Positions 1-12,479 are shown, counted from the stretch's first letter. The stretch: 39,235 nt of DNA from Clostridia bacterium (GCA_022791055.1 JAAVYI010000003.1:1-39235); one strand, 5' to 3'. The notes: a model not told the origin generated them from the letters alone. Numbers and translations: made by a program.

Positions 1-121
1 CGTATGTGCAATAAAAATATTGCGACGGATAGAACTCGGCAAAATCGGAATATTTACAAGAACGAATAACCATATCGCAGGTTTCCTGTATTTCGTTTTC
101 TTCAATCAATTTTATGTTCAC
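1..121 (-). CDS. GNAT-type N-acetyltransferase, N-terminal fragment (runs off left edge)
   Basis: The minus strand opens with GTG at 119-121 and stays open for 40 codons to the window edge. The peptide begins V/M-N-I-K-L-I-E-E-N-E-I-Q-E-T-C and continues with a segment containing SDFAEFYP, which resembles the first helix region of GNAT-family acetyltransferases (acetyl-CoA dependent N-acylation of small molecules or proteins). A GGAG ribosome site lies 9 nt upstream and a good promoter sits at 160-188, so this looks like a real gene start. The acetyl-CoA binding motif would be outside the window, so the family call rests only on the N-terminus and is tentative. It is convergent with nothing and lies downstream of the ABC transporter operon, separated by a terminator. 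Confidence 0.55.
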   Translation of the reverse strand, partial: MNIKLIEENEIQETCDMVIRSCKYSDFAEFYPSQYFYCTY

Positions 122-159
122 GCTTTATACTCCGTTAAATTTCTGTTTATCGTAAGGTC

Positions 160-188
160 ATTATATCACGAAAAATGAAAGAACGCAA
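160..188 (-). promoter_or_regulatory. Promoter of the left-edge acetyltransferase gene
   Basis: On the minus strand TTGCGT (183-188) is followed after 17 nt by TATAAT (160-165). The GTG start codon lies about 40 nt downstream. Confidence 0.6.
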
Positions 189-231
189 CCGATTGAATTT
201 TGCGTGTTATATAAAACATATCTATATCTCG

Positions 232-251
232 CTAGGCTACGAGTAGCCTAG
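232..251. repeat. Perfect hairpin, 8-bp stem
   Basis: CTAGGCTA (232-239) and TAGCCTAG (244-251) are a perfect inverted repeat around a CGAG loop. It sits between the terminator at 277-299 and the promoter at 160-188. No T-tract follows on either strand, so it is not a clear terminator; it could be part of a terminator tandem or an operator. Confidence 0.4.
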
Positions 252-271
252 TTCGTCCACGAAAACATTAC

Positions 272-300
272 AGAAAAGGCATAGCCTAACGCTATGCCTA
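272..300 (-). terminator. Terminator after the ABC permease gene
   Basis: AGGCATAGC (277-285) and GCTATGCCT (291-299) form a 9-bp stem with a 5-nt loop. On the minus strand it is followed by TTTTCTG. It lies 63 nt past the permease stop. The plus strand also carries a T-rich stretch after the stem, so it may work in both directions. Confidence 0.5.
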
Positions 301-362
301 AATCTTTTTATTTGCGTCTTATTAAATTTCCTATTGCAACTACGTAAACTGTGCGTTTTTCG

Positions 363-1493
363 TTATTCGGTCATGATTCGGCGAATCGAGATTTTGGAGA
401 TCTTGAAACAGTAGAACGCCATGACAGACGCAAAGCAGACCACGAATGCGGCGAGGGTGATGAAGAAGATCGGCACGTCGAAGCGGTACGTCGGGATATT
501 GCCCACGTCGGCGAATATGACGTTGACCATCAGCTTGAGCAGTCCGAACTGGTAGACCGTGCCGACGCCGAACCCGAGTAGCGCGAACGGGACGTAACCG
601 CCCAACACGCCGAGGGCGCACTGCGGCAACGAATAGCCGAACGCTTTCATCACCGCGATATTTTTGGCGTTGGCTTTGAGTAACGCTTTGCCCGTCAGTT
701 GCATGGTGACGGCGGCGAGAATGACGCCGATCGTCAGGATCATCGTCGCCATCATACCGGGCGAAAGTTCGCCCATAGACGCGCCCATTTGCACCATAGC
801 CGCAAAGCAGAAACAGGCGAACGCGACGAAAAATGCCAGCGACTTGCGGCTTTTGAGCGTTTGCAAACACATTTCCCGTAAAAAGCCGCGCGACGGTTTC
901 CGCACCTCTCCGCCCGTTTTAATCCGCTCCGGCCGCCCTTTCAGCAGTTGCATGACCGGCCGGCGCAGGGTCAGAAACGCGAACAGGCAAGCGAGCGCCG
1001 ACAGTGCGACGGCGGGCGCGAGGACGAGCGCGAACAGCAGTTCGACATGAAAGGTCGGCGTCACGCGCATACCCTCGATCGCCATGTCCTCGTACACGAA
1101 CGGCATCGCAATCCACCCGCCGGCAAAACCCAAGGCGCAACCGACTGCCACACACGCGCCGAACACCCAAAAGCGCGCGGCCAGTTTGCCGCCGCTGTAG
1201 CCGATCGCCACCAGCGCGCCCAGTTGCGCGGCATGTTCGTCGACGAACAGCTTGACATAGAACAATAACATACCGATCGCTATCGCCCCCAACACGCCGC
1301 CCGAAATCGCCGCAGTAAAGCGCGCGGTCATCCGCTGCGCCGTGTACAGCGGATACAGTTCGACGTCCGAAGGCGCGCCGACCGCCGCAACGTCGAGATA
1401 ATAATTGAGCATAAACGTACAGACGAACACCGCGCACAGGCACACCACCGATATGCCGATCCGCTTGAGGCCGTCTCTTAAACCGACAACCAT
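363..1493 (-). CDS. FtsX-type ABC transporter permease, eight predicted membrane helices
   Basis: This is the membrane subunit of an ABC exporter of the FtsX/MacB/LolC type, working with the ATPase encoded just upstream. The 376-residue protein shows two halves, each with about four hydrophobic segments: roughly 9-30, 60-85, 105-125 and 150-175 in the first half, and four more between about 215 and 365 in the second. It lacks the large extracytoplasmic domain seen in MacB. The second half has the FtsX-like stretch KNIAVMKAFGYS, matching the coupling-helix region (typically REIGILKAIG) that contacts the ATPase. A GTG at 1502 is in frame, but ATG at 1493 follows a GGTGG ribosome site with good spacing and starts 2 nt after the ATPase stop, so I prefer it. 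Substrate unknown; lipoprotein, peptide or drug export are all possible. Confidence 0.85.
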   Translation of the reverse strand: MVVGLRDGLKRIGISVVCLCAVFVCTFMLNYYLDVAAVGAPSDVELYPLYTAQRMTARFTAAISGGVLGAIAIGMLLFYVKLFVDEHAAQLGALVAIGYSGGKLAARFWVFGACVAVGCALGFAGGWIAMPFVYEDMAIEGMRVTPTFHVELLFALVLAPAVALSALACLFAFLTLRRPVMQLLKGRPERIKTGGEVRKPSRGFLREMCLQTLKSRKSLAFFVAFACFCFAAMVQMGASMGELSPGMMATMILTIGVILAAVTMQLTGKALLKANAKNIAVMKAFGYSLPQCALGVLGGYVPFALLGFGVGTVYQFGLLKLMVNVIFADVGNIPTYRFDVPIFFITLAAFVVCFASVMAFYCFKISKISIRRIMTE

Positions 1494-1495
1494 AG

Positions 1496-2176
1496 CTACC
1501 ACCCGATTTGATACGCCGATTTGCGCGTCGCGTTGTGCCGAACGTCGACAATGCGGCCGCTGTTCATCGAAACGACCGTTTCGGCCATGTCGGCAATGTT
1601 GCCGTTGTGCGTCACCATAATTAGCCCAAACCCGCGCGCAGCCTGTAATTTAGCAATATAATCGAGTACTTCCCGCCCGGTCTGCTCGTCGAGCGCGCCC
1701 GTCGGCTCGTCCAGAAACAGCAACCCGGCGTTTTTGGCAAGCGCCCGCGCAATGCACGTTCGTTGCTGCTCGCCGCCCGACAGTTGCGACGGCTTGTGCC
1801 GCAGCTTGTTGCCCAGCCCTACCGCCTCGATGACGGCGCGATAGTCGCGGTTGCCCGCCAGATCCGCGCCCAGCCGCACGTTGTTTTCAACGCTCAAATG
1901 CGACAACAGATAATACTGCTGAAAGATAAATCCGACCTCGCGCTTGCGGAACGCCGTCCGTTCGCGCTCGTTCATCGCGCTGACGCATTGCCCGTTGTAG
2001 TCAACCGTGCCGCTGTCGGGCGTTTCCAGTCCGGACAGAACGCTGAGAAGCGTCGATTTGCCCGATCCCGACGCGCCCAAAATGACAACGAACGCGCCGT
2101 CGGGTACGGTAAGCGAGACGTCTTTTAACACCGCCGTCCCGTTATAGTTTTTACAAATATGTTCGGCTTTCAGCAC
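1496..2176 (-). CDS. ABC transporter ATP-binding protein (LolD/MacB type)
   Basis: Cytoplasmic ATPase that powers the FtsX-type permease encoded downstream. The protein has a Walker A motif GASGSGKST near residue 35, a Q-loop in FIFQQYYLL, the ABC signature LSGGEQQR, Walker [13 protein letters not shown] and a switch histidine in VTHN, so all catalytic elements are present. The combination LSGGEQQR plus DEPTGALD is typical of the LolD/MacB/FtsE class. The longest frame begins with TTG at 2185, only one base after its GGAG, whereas GTG at 2176 lies 10 nt after AGGAG and gives 226 residues; I chose the GTG. It follows the TetR gene by 35 nt and precedes the permease by 2 nt, so the three genes are one transcription unit. 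Confidence 0.9.
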   Translation of the reverse strand: MLKAEHICKNYNGTAVLKDVSLTVPDGAFVVILGASGSGKSTLLSVLSGLETPDSGTVDYNGQCVSAMNERERTAFRKREVGFIFQQYYLLSHLSVENNVRLGADLAGNRDYRAVIEAVGLGNKLRHKPSQLSGGEQQRTCIARALAKNAGLLFLDEPTGALDEQTGREVLDYIAKLQAARGFGLIMVTHNGNIADMAETVVSMNSGRIVDVRHNATRKSAYQIGW

Positions 2177-2211
2177 CTTGCGCAATCTCCTTTCAACGTT
2201 TTGAAAATGCC

Positions 2212-2790
2212 TTATGCGCGACGGTTACGCATTTTCTCTTTCATCAAAGCCGCGAACACCGACGACAGCATTTCGGTAATCTGTTCGTCCGTAAAGGCGC
2301 AAACTTTTGTTGCCAAAAGAACGGCAATGCCGTGCGAGTACACCCACAAATGCCAGTACAGGTCAAGCGCGGTCGGGCGGTCGACATCGTAGCCGCTTAC
2401 GATCGAATCGATGATCGCGTCGTAGTGTTCCTCAATGCCTTGCAAAACGCTGTATTTATCGAGGATTTGCGGCTGTTCCCGCATGAACAGCAACCGAAAC
2501 AGCCGCGGGCGTTCGGCCGCAAAACGAATATATGCCCTGCCCACGCCGCGAAACGCCACCGCCTCGCGCAAGCCCTCTTCGATATACTTGCCGTATATCT
2601 CTTTTGCCCGACTGTTGACGGCATATAATACGTCGTCCATGCTGTCGAACACGGTAAAGATCGGCCGTGCCGAACTGCCCAGCGCCGCCCCGAGCGAGCG
2701 CGCCGTCAATGCGGCCAGCCCCTCCCGCTCGACGATTCTCAGCGCCGTCTCCGCAATCTCCTCTTTTGTAAACTTTGCCCTCGGCGGCAT
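2212..2790 (-). CDS. TetR-family transcriptional regulator of the ABC exporter operon
   Basis: A 192-residue dimeric DNA-binding regulator. The N-terminal helix-turn-helix is clear at about 9-55: EIAETALRIVEREGLAAL, then LTARSLGAALGSSARPIF as the helix-turn-helix proper, followed by DSMDDVLYAV. The C-terminal part (about 60-185) is helical and contains the segment FAAERPRLFRLLFM, found in TetR proteins with the WHG-type ligand-binding domain. It is preceded by an excellent ribosome site (AAGGAGG, 5 nt from ATG) and is the first gene of an operon with the ABC ATPase and permease, so autoregulation plus control of the exporter in response to an exported compound is the likely role (inference). 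No clear operator or promoter could be picked out upstream, where repeat DNA begins. Confidence 0.85.
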   Translation of the reverse strand: MPPRAKFTKEEIAETALRIVEREGLAALTARSLGAALGSSARPIFTVFDSMDDVLYAVNSRAKEIYGKYIEEGLREAVAFRGVGRAYIRFAAERPRLFRLLFMREQPQILDKYSVLQGIEEHYDAIIDSIVSGYDVDRPTALDLYWHLWVYSHGIAVLLATKVCAFTDEQITEMLSSVFAALMKEKMRNRRA

Positions 2791-2834
2791 ACGCGCCTCC
2801 TTCCCTATATTTTTTAACCCCGCACGTCTCGAAA

Positions 2835-3060
2835 GAATCGCGTAACCGCCACTTTGTCACCCCGAGCGATTCGCAAGGGTCTAACGCAAGCGAATTGTTT
2901 TAATCATACGCCTGCGTACATTTCTCCACTTCGGTCGAAATGACAAACGCGCGCATTCTCGTATTTTTTCATTATCAACTGTGCGGGCGCGAGGGGTTAG
3001 CGGTGCGTTTCGTGTAACCGCCGCATTGTCACCTCGAACCGAGCCTATTAAAAACAATCG
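2835..3060 (-). repeat. Cluster of dispersed intergenic repeats between TetR and rpoC
   Basis: This gene-free gap (2791-3194) holds three degenerate repeat units. Read on the minus strand: unit 1 (2835-2895) has ATTCGCTTGCGTTAGACC then GCTCGGGGTGACAAAGTGG; unit 2 (about 2918-2955) has TGTCATTTCGACCGAAGTGG; unit 3 (about 2990-3045) has GAGGTGACAATGCGGCGG and GCTAACCCCTCGC. Unit 1 recurs on the plus strand at 11613-11665 and 21155-21205. Units of this GTGACAAAG / GTCATTTCGACCGAAG type are familiar as widespread intergenic repeats that are often mis-annotated as short proteins. No gene is credible here. Confidence 0.7.
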
Positions 3061-3130
3061 TTTTAAAACACTTAATTTAGTATAGCATATTGCCGCCCTA
3101 TTGTCAAGCCGATTTTTCACACTCGCAATA

Positions 3131-3173
3131 AAAACACATAAAAAGCTGCGAGCTTGAATCACTCGCAGCTTTT
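3131..3173 (-). terminator. Rho-independent terminator of rpoBC
   Basis: A perfect 12-bp stem, AAAAGCTGCGAG / CTCGCAGCTTTT (arms 3141-3152 and 3162-3173) with a 9-nt loop, is followed on the minus strand by TATGTGTTTTTATT. It lies 21 nt past the rpoC stop codon. Confidence 0.9.
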
Positions 3174-3194
3174 GAGAGTTATCGCAGTTTCTTC

Positions 3195-6719
<3,525 letters not shown>

Positions 6720-6761
6720 ACTGTATTAAAATCTCCTTATCCACTAGGCTGAAAGAATCGC

Positions 6762-6794
6762 TTGAAAGTGTAGGCGCGATGCCTGCGCTTTCAA
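6762..6794 (-). other. Hairpin in the rpoB-rpoC intergenic spacer
   Basis: In the 76-nt spacer, TTGAAAG (6762-6768) pairs with CTTTCAA (6788-6794), with an inner AGGC/GCCT pairing. It begins 1 nt after the rpoB stop codon on the mRNA. It lacks a T-tract, so it may be an mRNA processing or stability element rather than a terminator. Confidence 0.4.
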
Positions 6795-6795
6795 A

Positions 6796-9700
6796 CTAGT
6801 CCTCCTTGTCCTTGTCGCGCTTCTTTCCCTTCTTGGCCGGCAATTCGTCGTCGAGCAGGTCGTCGTCGGTCAGAATCCGATCGGCGAACGGGTCGTCGAT
6901 GTCGCTCAGTTCGTCCTCGCCTTCCAACAGACCGCCGTCGTCCAGATCGTCGTCGAACGGGTCGTCCAAATCGTCGCCGAATGCGTCATCGGCAATGTCG
7001 ATCTCGTCCTCGAACGTGATCTCGCCGTCGCGGAAGTGCTTTTTGCGCGCCTCGTGATCGGCCTCGGTCTCGCCCTCGTCCTCGATCAGATCCTTAATGC
7101 CGATCTCCTCGCGGTCCTCGGTCAATACTTTGACGTCGAGCGCCAGCGCTTGCAATTCCTTAATGAGAACTTTGAACGACTCCGGCACGCCCGGCTCGGA
7201 CGTATTGAGGCCTTTTACGATGCTCTCGTAGGTCTTGACGCGGCCGACGATGTCGTCGGACTTGACCGTCATGATCTCTTGCAGGATATTGGCCGCGCCG
7301 TATGCGTACAGCGCCCAAACTTCCATTTCGCCGAAACGCTGTCCGCCGAACTGCGCTTTGCCGCCCAAAGGCTGCTGCGTGACCAGAGAGTACGGACCGG
7401 TCGAACGCGCGTGGATCTTGTCGTCGACCAAGTGGATCAGTTTGATCATGTACATGTAGCCGACCGTCGCGCGGTTTTCAAACGGCTCGCCCGTGCGGCC
7501 GTCGTACATTTGGATCTTGCCGTCGACTTTGCCGTTTGTGGTAAAGCCGTTTTCCAAAAGCAGTTTTTCGATGTCGCTCTCGAGCGCGCCGTCGAACACC
7601 GGTGTAGCCACTTTCCAGCCGAGCGCTTTGGCGACAAGGCCTAAATGCACTTCGAGCACCTGCCCGATATTCATACGGGAAGGCACGCCCAAGGGGTTCA
7701 ACACGATCTGTAGCGGCGTGCCGTCGGCCATGAACGGCATATCTTCCTCGGGCAAGATACGGCTGACAACGCCCTTGTTTCCGTGGCGGCCGGCCATTTT
7801 ATCGCCGACCGAAATCTTACGTTTTTGCGCAATGTAGACGCGCACCAGTTTGTTGACGCCCGGGCTCATCTCGTCGCGGTTGGCGCGGGTGAACACTTTG
7901 ACGTCGACGACAATACCGCCCTCGCCGTGCGGCACGCGCAAAGACGTATCGCGCACTTCTCTCGCCTTTTCGCCGAAGATCGCGCGTAGCAGTCTTTCTT
8001 CGGGCGTCAGCTCGGTCTCGCCTTTCGGGGTGACCTTACCGACCAAAATATCGCCCGATCCGACTTCCGCGCCGATCATAACGATACCGTCGGTGTCGAG
8101 GTTTTTGAGCGCGTCCTCGCCGACGTTGGGAATGTCGCGGGTGATCTCTTCCTCGCCGAGCCGCGTGTCGCGCGCCTCGATCTCGTGTTCCTCGATATGG
8201 ATCGACGTGAATACGTCGTCTTTGACGATCTTCTCGCTGATGAGAATAGCGTCCTCGTAGTTGTAACCTTCCCAGCTCATAAAGCCGATGAGGATATTGC
8301 GTCCCAAAGCCAGTTCGGCGTTTTCGGTCGAATGGCCGTCGGCGATGACCTGCCCGGCCTTGACCGTCTCGCCCTTACTGACGATCGGCTTTTGGTTGAT
8401 ACACGTGCCCTGGTTGGACCCGATAAATTTCTTTAACGTATATTCGTAAGTCTTGCCGTCGTTCTCGCGGATGCGGATATGCTCGGCATCGACGTACTGG
8501 ACGACGCCGTCGGCGCGGGCAATAACCATAACGCCCGAGTCGTAGGCGATCTTATGCTCGATGCCTGTGCCGACGATCGGCGCCTCGGGTTTAAGTAGCG
8601 GCACGGCTTGGCGCTGCATGTTGGACCCCATCAGCGCGCGGTTGGTATCGTCGTTCTCGAGGAACGGAATGAGCGCGGTCGCCACCGAAACCATTTGCCG
8701 GGGGCTGACGTCCATATAGTCGATGTCCTCGCGGTAACGCTCGGCGATGTCCTCGCGGTAGCGCATCATGACACGCTCGTTTACAAACCAGTGATTCTCG
8801 TCGAGCGGCTCGTTGGCCTGGGCGACGACGTAGCGATCCTCTTCGTCGGCCGACAGATAGTCGACCTCGTCGGTAACGCGGCGGTTGGCCTTGTCGACGC
8901 GGCGATACGGCGCTTCGATAAAGCCGTACTCGTTGATACGCGCGTAGCTAGACAGCGAGCTTATCAGACCGATGTTCTGACCTTCGGGCGTCTCGATCGG
9001 GCACATACGCGAGTAGTGCGAATAGTGGACGTCGCGGACCTCGAACGAGGCGCGCTCGCGGTTCAAGCCGCCCGGGCCTAGGGCCGACAGCTTGCGCTTG
9101 TGCGTCAGTTCGGCGATGGGGTTGGATTCGTCCATGAACTGCGACAACTGGCTTGAACCGAAGAACTCTTTGATCGCGCTCGAAACGGGACGAATATTGA
9201 TCAGCGTCTGCGGCGTCAGTTCGGAATCGGACTGGATCTGCATACGCTCGCGGATAACGCGCTCTAAGCGCGCAATGCCGATGCGGAACTGGTTTTGCAA
9301 CAGCTCGCCCACGCTGCGAACGCGGCGGTTGCCCAAATGGTCGATGTTGTCGGTATAGCCGATGCCGTACCGTAAGCCGATGATATAGTTGATCGTGCTG
9401 ATGATGTCGTCGATGAGGATATGTTTGCAAACCAGTCGGTCGACGTTCTCGACGATCAGGCTCTTGAGCGCTTTGGCGTCGCCGCCCGCCTGCTCGAGCA
9501 GTTCGCGCAGCACCGGATAATGCACCATTTCGGTGATGCCGATCTCTTTCGGGTCGAAGTCGACGTAGCCGTCGAGACGCACGTGGTTGTTGCCGGTGAC
9601 GATATGATAGCCGTTTTCGGTCTTATACAGTTCGGGGTTGACGGCAAGCGCCACCTCGTTGATCCCGGCGTTTTGGATCTTGCGCGCGGTCTCGAGGTCG

Positions 9701-10659
9701 ATCCGTTCGCCTTTCTTCGCCAAAAGCACGCCATCGGCGTCGATGATGTCGGCGTAAGCAATTTGATCCTCGATACGGGCAGCGATCGACAGCTTTTTAT
9801 TGAACTTATAGCGGCCGACGCGGCTCAAGTCGTACTTTCTGCGCTCGAAAAACAGGCTTTCGACGTAGCCGCGAATGCTGTCGAGGTTGGGGATTTCACC
9901 CGGGCGCAGCTTGCGGTTCAGCTCGATAATGCCGTCCTCTTCGGTTTTGGCCGCGTCCTTTTCGCACGTCGAAACCATCAGCTTTTCGTTGTGGAACAGC
10001 GCGCAGATCTCCTCGTCGGTGCCGAACTTGGTGCCTTCGGTGACCATCGACAGCGAGCGCAACAGCACCGAGGCCGGCACTTTACGGGTGCGGTCGACGT
10101 GTACCCACAGCGTGCCGGAGGCGTCCTCTTGGAACTCCAGCCATGCCCCGCGCGAAGGAATGTTGGTCGCCCCATAATAGGCTTGTCCCGTTTTAATGTC
10201 CTTGACCGAATCGAAATACACGCCGGGCGAACGGACGAGCTGGCTGACGACGACGCGCTCGGCGCCGTTGATGATGAAAGAGCCGTTGGGGGTCATCAGC
10301 GGGAAATCGCCCATGAACACCTCTTGCTCCATGACCTGCCCGGTCTCCTTGTACAATAGACGTACTTTGACCTTCATCGGCGCGGCATACGTAGCGTCGC
10401 GTTCCTTACACTCTTTTTCGGTGTACTTGGGCGCTTTTTCCAACGTGTGCTCGAGGAAATACAGTTCGATCTTACCCGCAAAGTCGGTGATCGGCGAAAA
10501 GTCCTTTAAAACCTCGTCGATCCCGTGTTCGAGGAAATCGGCATACGACTTTTTCTGTACCTCGATAAGGTACGGCATATCGATGACCTCTTGCACCTGC
10601 GCGAACGAATGTCGTTCCGTTTTACCGTACTTGACCTTCCTGATTGTTCTTGCGGACAT
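6796..10659 (-). CDS. rpoB: DNA-directed RNA polymerase subunit beta, with long acidic C-terminal tail
   Basis: Beta subunit of RNA polymerase, 1287 residues. The rifampicin-pocket region [20 protein letters not shown] followed by [13 protein letters not shown] is intact, with the usual Asp, His and Ser at the resistance positions, so rifampicin sensitivity is expected. [13 protein letters not shown] has Gln where Pro is common. The nucleotide/active-centre region [17 protein letters not shown] and the C-terminal clamp contact [20 protein letters not shown] are present. Beyond this, roughly the last 90 residues are extremely Asp/Glu-rich ([16 protein letters not shown] and further) ending in a lysine-rich [12 protein letters not shown]. 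An in-frame TTG at 10674 exists, but the strong AAGGAG overlaps it and lies 7 nt before ATG 10659, so the ATG is the start. The upstream gene is not rplL, which is unusual. Confidence 0.97.
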   Translation of the reverse strand: MSARTIRKVKYGKTERHSFAQVQEVIDMPYLIEVQKKSYADFLEHGIDEVLKDFSPITDFAGKIELYFLEHTLEKAPKYTEKECKERDATYAAPMKVKVRLLYKETGQVMEQEVFMGDFPLMTPNGSFIINGAERVVVSQLVRSPGVYFDSVKDIKTGQAYYGATNIPSRGAWLEFQEDASGTLWVHVDRTRKVPASVLLRSLSMVTEGTKFGTDEEICALFHNEKLMVSTCEKDAAKTEEDGIIELNRKLRPGEIPNLDSIRGYVESLFFERRKYDLSRVGRYKFNKKLSIAARIEDQIAYADIIDADGVLLAKKGERIDLETARKIQNAGINEVALAVNPELYKTENGYHIVTGNNHVRLDGYVDFDPKEIGITEMVHYPVLRELLEQAGGDAKALKSLIVENVDRLVCKHILIDDIISTINYIIGLRYGIGYTDNIDHLGNRRVRSVGELLQNQFRIGIARLERVIRERMQIQSDSELTPQTLINIRPVSSAIKEFFGSSQLSQFMDESNPIAELTHKRKLSALGPGGLNRERASFEVRDVHYSHYSRMCPIETPEGQNIGLISSLSSYARINEYGFIEAPYRRVDKANRRVTDEVDYLSADEEDRYVVAQANEPLDENHWFVNERVMMRYREDIAERYREDIDYMDVSPRQMVSVATALIPFLENDDTNRALMGSNMQRQAVPLLKPEAPIVGTGIEHKIAYDSGVMVIARADGVVQYVDAEHIRIRENDGKTYEYTLKKFIGSNQGTCINQKPIVSKGETVKAGQVIADGHSTENAELALGRNILIGFMSWEGYNYEDAILISEKIVKDDVFTSIHIEEHEIEARDTRLGEEEITRDIPNVGEDALKNLDTDGIVMIGAEVGSGDILVGKVTPKGETELTPEERLLRAIFGEKAREVRDTSLRVPHGEGGIVVDVKVFTRANRDEMSPGVNKLVRVYIAQKRKISVGDKMAGRHGNKGVVSRILPEEDMPFMADGTPLQIVLNPLGVPSRMNIGQVLEVHLGLVAKALGWKVATPVFDGALESDIEKLLLENGFTTNGKVDGKIQMYDGRTGEPFENRATVGYMYMIKLIHLVDDKIHARSTGPYSLVTQQPLGGKAQFGGQRFGEMEVWALYAYGAANILQEIMTVKSDDIVGRVKTYESIVKGLNTSEPGVPESFKVLIKELQALALDVKVLTEDREEIGIKDLIEDEGETEADHEARKKHFRDGEITFEDEIDIADDAFGDDLDDPFDDDLDDGGLLEGEDELSDIDDPFADRILTDDDLLDDELPAKKGKKRDKDKED

Positions 10660-10704
10660 GAAACACTCCTTCAAAAAAATATTTAATTTTTTACCCCAAA
10701 CCTA

Positions 10705-10732
10705 TTGACATTTTCGAAAATTGCGGTATAAT
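10705..10732 (+). promoter_or_regulatory. Consensus promoter antisense to the rpoB leader
   Basis: TTGACA (10705-10710), 16-nt spacer, TATAAT (10727-10732): both hexamers are perfect. It points away from rpoB, into the gap, where no plus-strand gene exists before a terminator at 10839-10872. Confidence 0.6.
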
Positions 10733-10820
10733 AACTAGTAGAAAGTCAATAAAAACGGAGTCAGTTTTCGACGATAGCGGACGCGAAAATGCTTTTTCGC
10801 GCGCAATGTTGCATTTTTAT

Positions 10821-10850
10821 ACTATATCACAAAAAATCAAGCCCTGTCAA
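10821..10850 (-). promoter_or_regulatory. Promoter of rpoBC
   Basis: On the minus strand TTGACA (10845-10850), an 18-nt spacer and TATAGT (10821-10826) predict a start near 10814, giving a leader of about 155 nt before the rpoB ATG. The -35 box is embedded in the hairpin that could terminate the opposing transcript. Confidence 0.65.
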
Positions 10851-10872
10851 GCGTTTCGACAGGACTTTTTTT
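10839..10872 (+). terminator. Plus-strand terminator upstream of rpoB
   Basis: AAGCCCTGTC (10839-10848) pairs with GACAGGACTT (10858-10867) with one C-A mismatch and a 9-nt loop; seven T residues follow (10866-10872). On the minus strand there is no T-tract, so it acts on plus-strand transcription. Confidence 0.6.
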
Positions 10873-10956
10873 CAAAAAATTTTTCCGAAATTTTTGTCAA
10901 TGCTGAAATCGCCGCCGTTCGGCCGCTTTCGCCGGGCGGCGACAGGATATATCGCA

Positions 10957-11568
10957 CTATCGCGCGGCAGAGGCGCGGGGCTTTTTCTTGTCCGATTCGG
11001 TGATCGACTTTTTGTAGGCGGACAGCGCGTTGTCGTACACGCGACCCCAGTCGCGGTACGCGTCGTTTTTGATACGGTGGTCGATGATGAACGCGATCTT
11101 GTCGGCGTCGCGCGTGGCGAAGCGTTTTTTCAGTTCGCCGATATAATAATAGACGGCGCCGTCGATGATCTCGATGCGGTGGTGGCCTATCCCGTCGCAG
11201 CCGCCGTGCAAGGTCTTGCAATGGAATCGCACCACGCCCAACTCGCAAAAGTCGATATAATGATAGCGGCGTTTTTCCCGAATGACGATGCGCCGCATAT
11301 CGATGACGCAAGCGTGCGGGAATGCGGCCAACTTGCAACTGACGATGATCTGCGCGATACCGATCAGCACAAAGCAGGTGGCGGCCACAGCAATCGGGGT
11401 TTGATACAGCCACTGCCCGGCAAAATACGGCAGCCCGAGCGCCGCCAACGCGATCCCTAGGAGCATGGACAAAACGCCGCTGACGACGCGCTCCTTGCGG
11501 TAGGCGCGATTGTCGTCGCAGTATAATACGTCGGCCGTATCGTATTCCAGTTGCGCTTTGGTCTCCAT
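10957..11568 (-). CDS. Uncharacterised membrane protein, two helices plus PH-like cytosolic domain
   Basis: A 203-residue protein I do not recognise by name. Two hydrophobic helices are visible at about 28-46 (GVLSMLLGIALAALGL) and 57-77 (TPIAVAATCFVLIGIAQIIV). The following ~110 residues are soluble and rich in beta-type alternation (CVIDMRRIVIREKRRYHYID, then RIEIIDGAVYYYIGELKKRF), a layout common to bacterial PH-like or YcxB-like membrane proteins. The C-terminus is basic. An AAGGAG ribosome site sits 4-5 nt before the ATG. It is transcribed towards rpoB but ends about 107 nt before the rpoB -35 box and no terminator for it is evident on its own strand. Function unknown; the PH-like reading is a guess from layout. 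Confidence 0.7.
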   Translation of the reverse strand: METKAQLEYDTADVLYCDDNRAYRKERVVSGVLSMLLGIALAALGLPYFAGQWLYQTPIAVAATCFVLIGIAQIIVSCKLAAFPHACVIDMRRIVIREKRRYHYIDFCELGVVRFHCKTLHGGCDGIGHHRIEIIDGAVYYYIGELKKRFATRDADKIAFIIDHRIKNDAYRDWGRVYDNALSAYKKSITESDKKKPRASAAR

Positions 11569-11612
11569 TGCTCTCCTTTTATTGATAGGATAATATTTGC
11601 GTATTAAATGAT

Positions 11613-11665
11613 TGATTCGCTTACGCTAGCCCCTCGGCTCTGCTCGGGGTGACAAAGTGCGTGCG
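11613..11665 (+). repeat. Dispersed intergenic repeat, copy 2
   Basis: ATTCGCTTACGCTAGCCCC, then TCGGCTCTGCTCGGGGTGA, then CAAAGTGCGTGCG. It matches 2835-2895 (minus) and 21155-21205 (plus) through the block GCTCGGGGTGACAAAGTG. It lies between the two minus-strand genes at 10957 and 11718. Confidence 0.7.
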
Positions 11666-11717
11666 CTCTCGTTTCCTCTCGGACATTTTATCACAACGCT
11701 AATGACAAAAGACGTTT

Positions 11718-12479
11718 TTACTTCCCTTGCAGTTGGTGTAGGCGGTTGCCCCACGGGTCGACGGCGTAGTCGACGGTAAAGCCGTGCGGGTCGGTCAGGT
11801 ACTGCGCCGCCACATAATCGTATATATAACAGTTGTCGGGGTGACGGGCCGCCGCCAACGCAATGGCGCGGTCGATCAGCCGTCCGATCAGACCGCCCGC
11901 CTGCCCTTTTCGATCGATCATATTGAACCGCGGCGCGCGGCAGGTGTCTAAGGTTGCGACGACGTGCGGATACAGCACGGCCTGCGCGAATGCCGGGCGG
12001 TCGAGAAAGTGGTTGAACTCGTAGCCGTTGAAGTTGGGCGTTTCGGCCACTAAGCCGGCCATGATAATCAGTTCTTCGGGTTGCAAACGCGCCAGCAAAT
12101 CGACGGTGACGGTCAAGGGGCCGAGCGACAGCACGGTCGGGCGCGTCGGAAGATCTTCGACAAACTCGGCATAAGATATGACCGGTATCGCGTGCGGACG
12201 CAGCGATAAAAGGTCGCCCATGCCGTCGTTGCCGTGGATCGACGGTAGCTGTGAAAAGTGCTGCGGCACGGCGGCGGTATCGACAATGCGCACGTGCGAC
12301 AGATCGGCGTCGAGATTCGACAGCAGTTTTTCGGCATTACGCCGAGACGTATCGGCCGACACGTTGCCGGCGACCGTTACGATGTCGATCGTCGAGAACT
12401 GTTCGCGGCGCTCGAATACGTGCGCGGTCGCTACGGCGTCGTCGAGGCCGTAATCGGACAAAATAATCAGTCTGCGCAT
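11718..12479 (-). CDS. Inosine/uridine-type nucleoside hydrolase family protein, divergent active site
   Basis: Nucleoside hydrolases cleave the N-glycosidic bond of ribonucleosides to free base and ribose in salvage. The 253-residue protein has the family pattern: SDYGLDDA at 8-15 (usual DxDxGxDDA; the base-type Asp9 and the calcium ligands Asp13 and Asp14 are kept, the first Asp is Leu), GNVSADTSRRNAEKLL, HGNDGMGD (usual HGxDGLG), LGPLT, and GYEFNHFLDRPAF (usual EFN..xDPEAA). Near the C-terminus YIYDYVAAQYLTDP aligns with the usual HDPxAVAYxxDP, so the catalytic-acid His is replaced by Tyr. The longer frame from 12506 is rejected because AGGAGG lies 6 nt before ATG 12479. It follows the histidine kinase gene by 27 nt, so it belongs to that operon. 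Confidence 0.8.
   Translation of the reverse strand: MRRLIILSDYGLDDAVATAHVFERREQFSTIDIVTVAGNVSADTSRRNAEKLLSNLDADLSHVRIVDTAAVPQHFSQLPSIHGNDGMGDLLSLRPHAIPVISYAEFVEDLPTRPTVLSLGPLTVTVDLLARLQPEELIIMAGLVAETPNFNGYEFNHFLDRPAFAQAVLYPHVVATLDTCRAPRFNMIDRKGQAGGLIGRLIDRAIALAAARHPDNCYIYDYVAAQYLTDPHGFTVDYAVDPWGNRLHQLQGK

Larger units (their letters stand above)
10739..10872 (+). ncRNA. Candidate antisense small RNA opposite the rpoB leader
   Basis: A perfect promoter at 10705-10732 predicts a start near 10739, and a terminator-like hairpin ends at 10872, defining a transcript of about 130 nt with no credible ORF. It would be complementary to roughly the first 75 nt of the rpoB mRNA leader and its 3' end crosses the rpoB promoter. 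It contains the hairpin CGCGAAAA / TTTTCGCG at 10782-10801. The existence of the RNA is inferred from signals only. Confidence 0.4.

Noticed and set aside
2881..3162. Minus-strand open frame of 93 codons between rpoC and TetR
   Set aside because: It begins inside the rpoC terminator and runs through the intergenic repeat units; typical false protein from such repeats.
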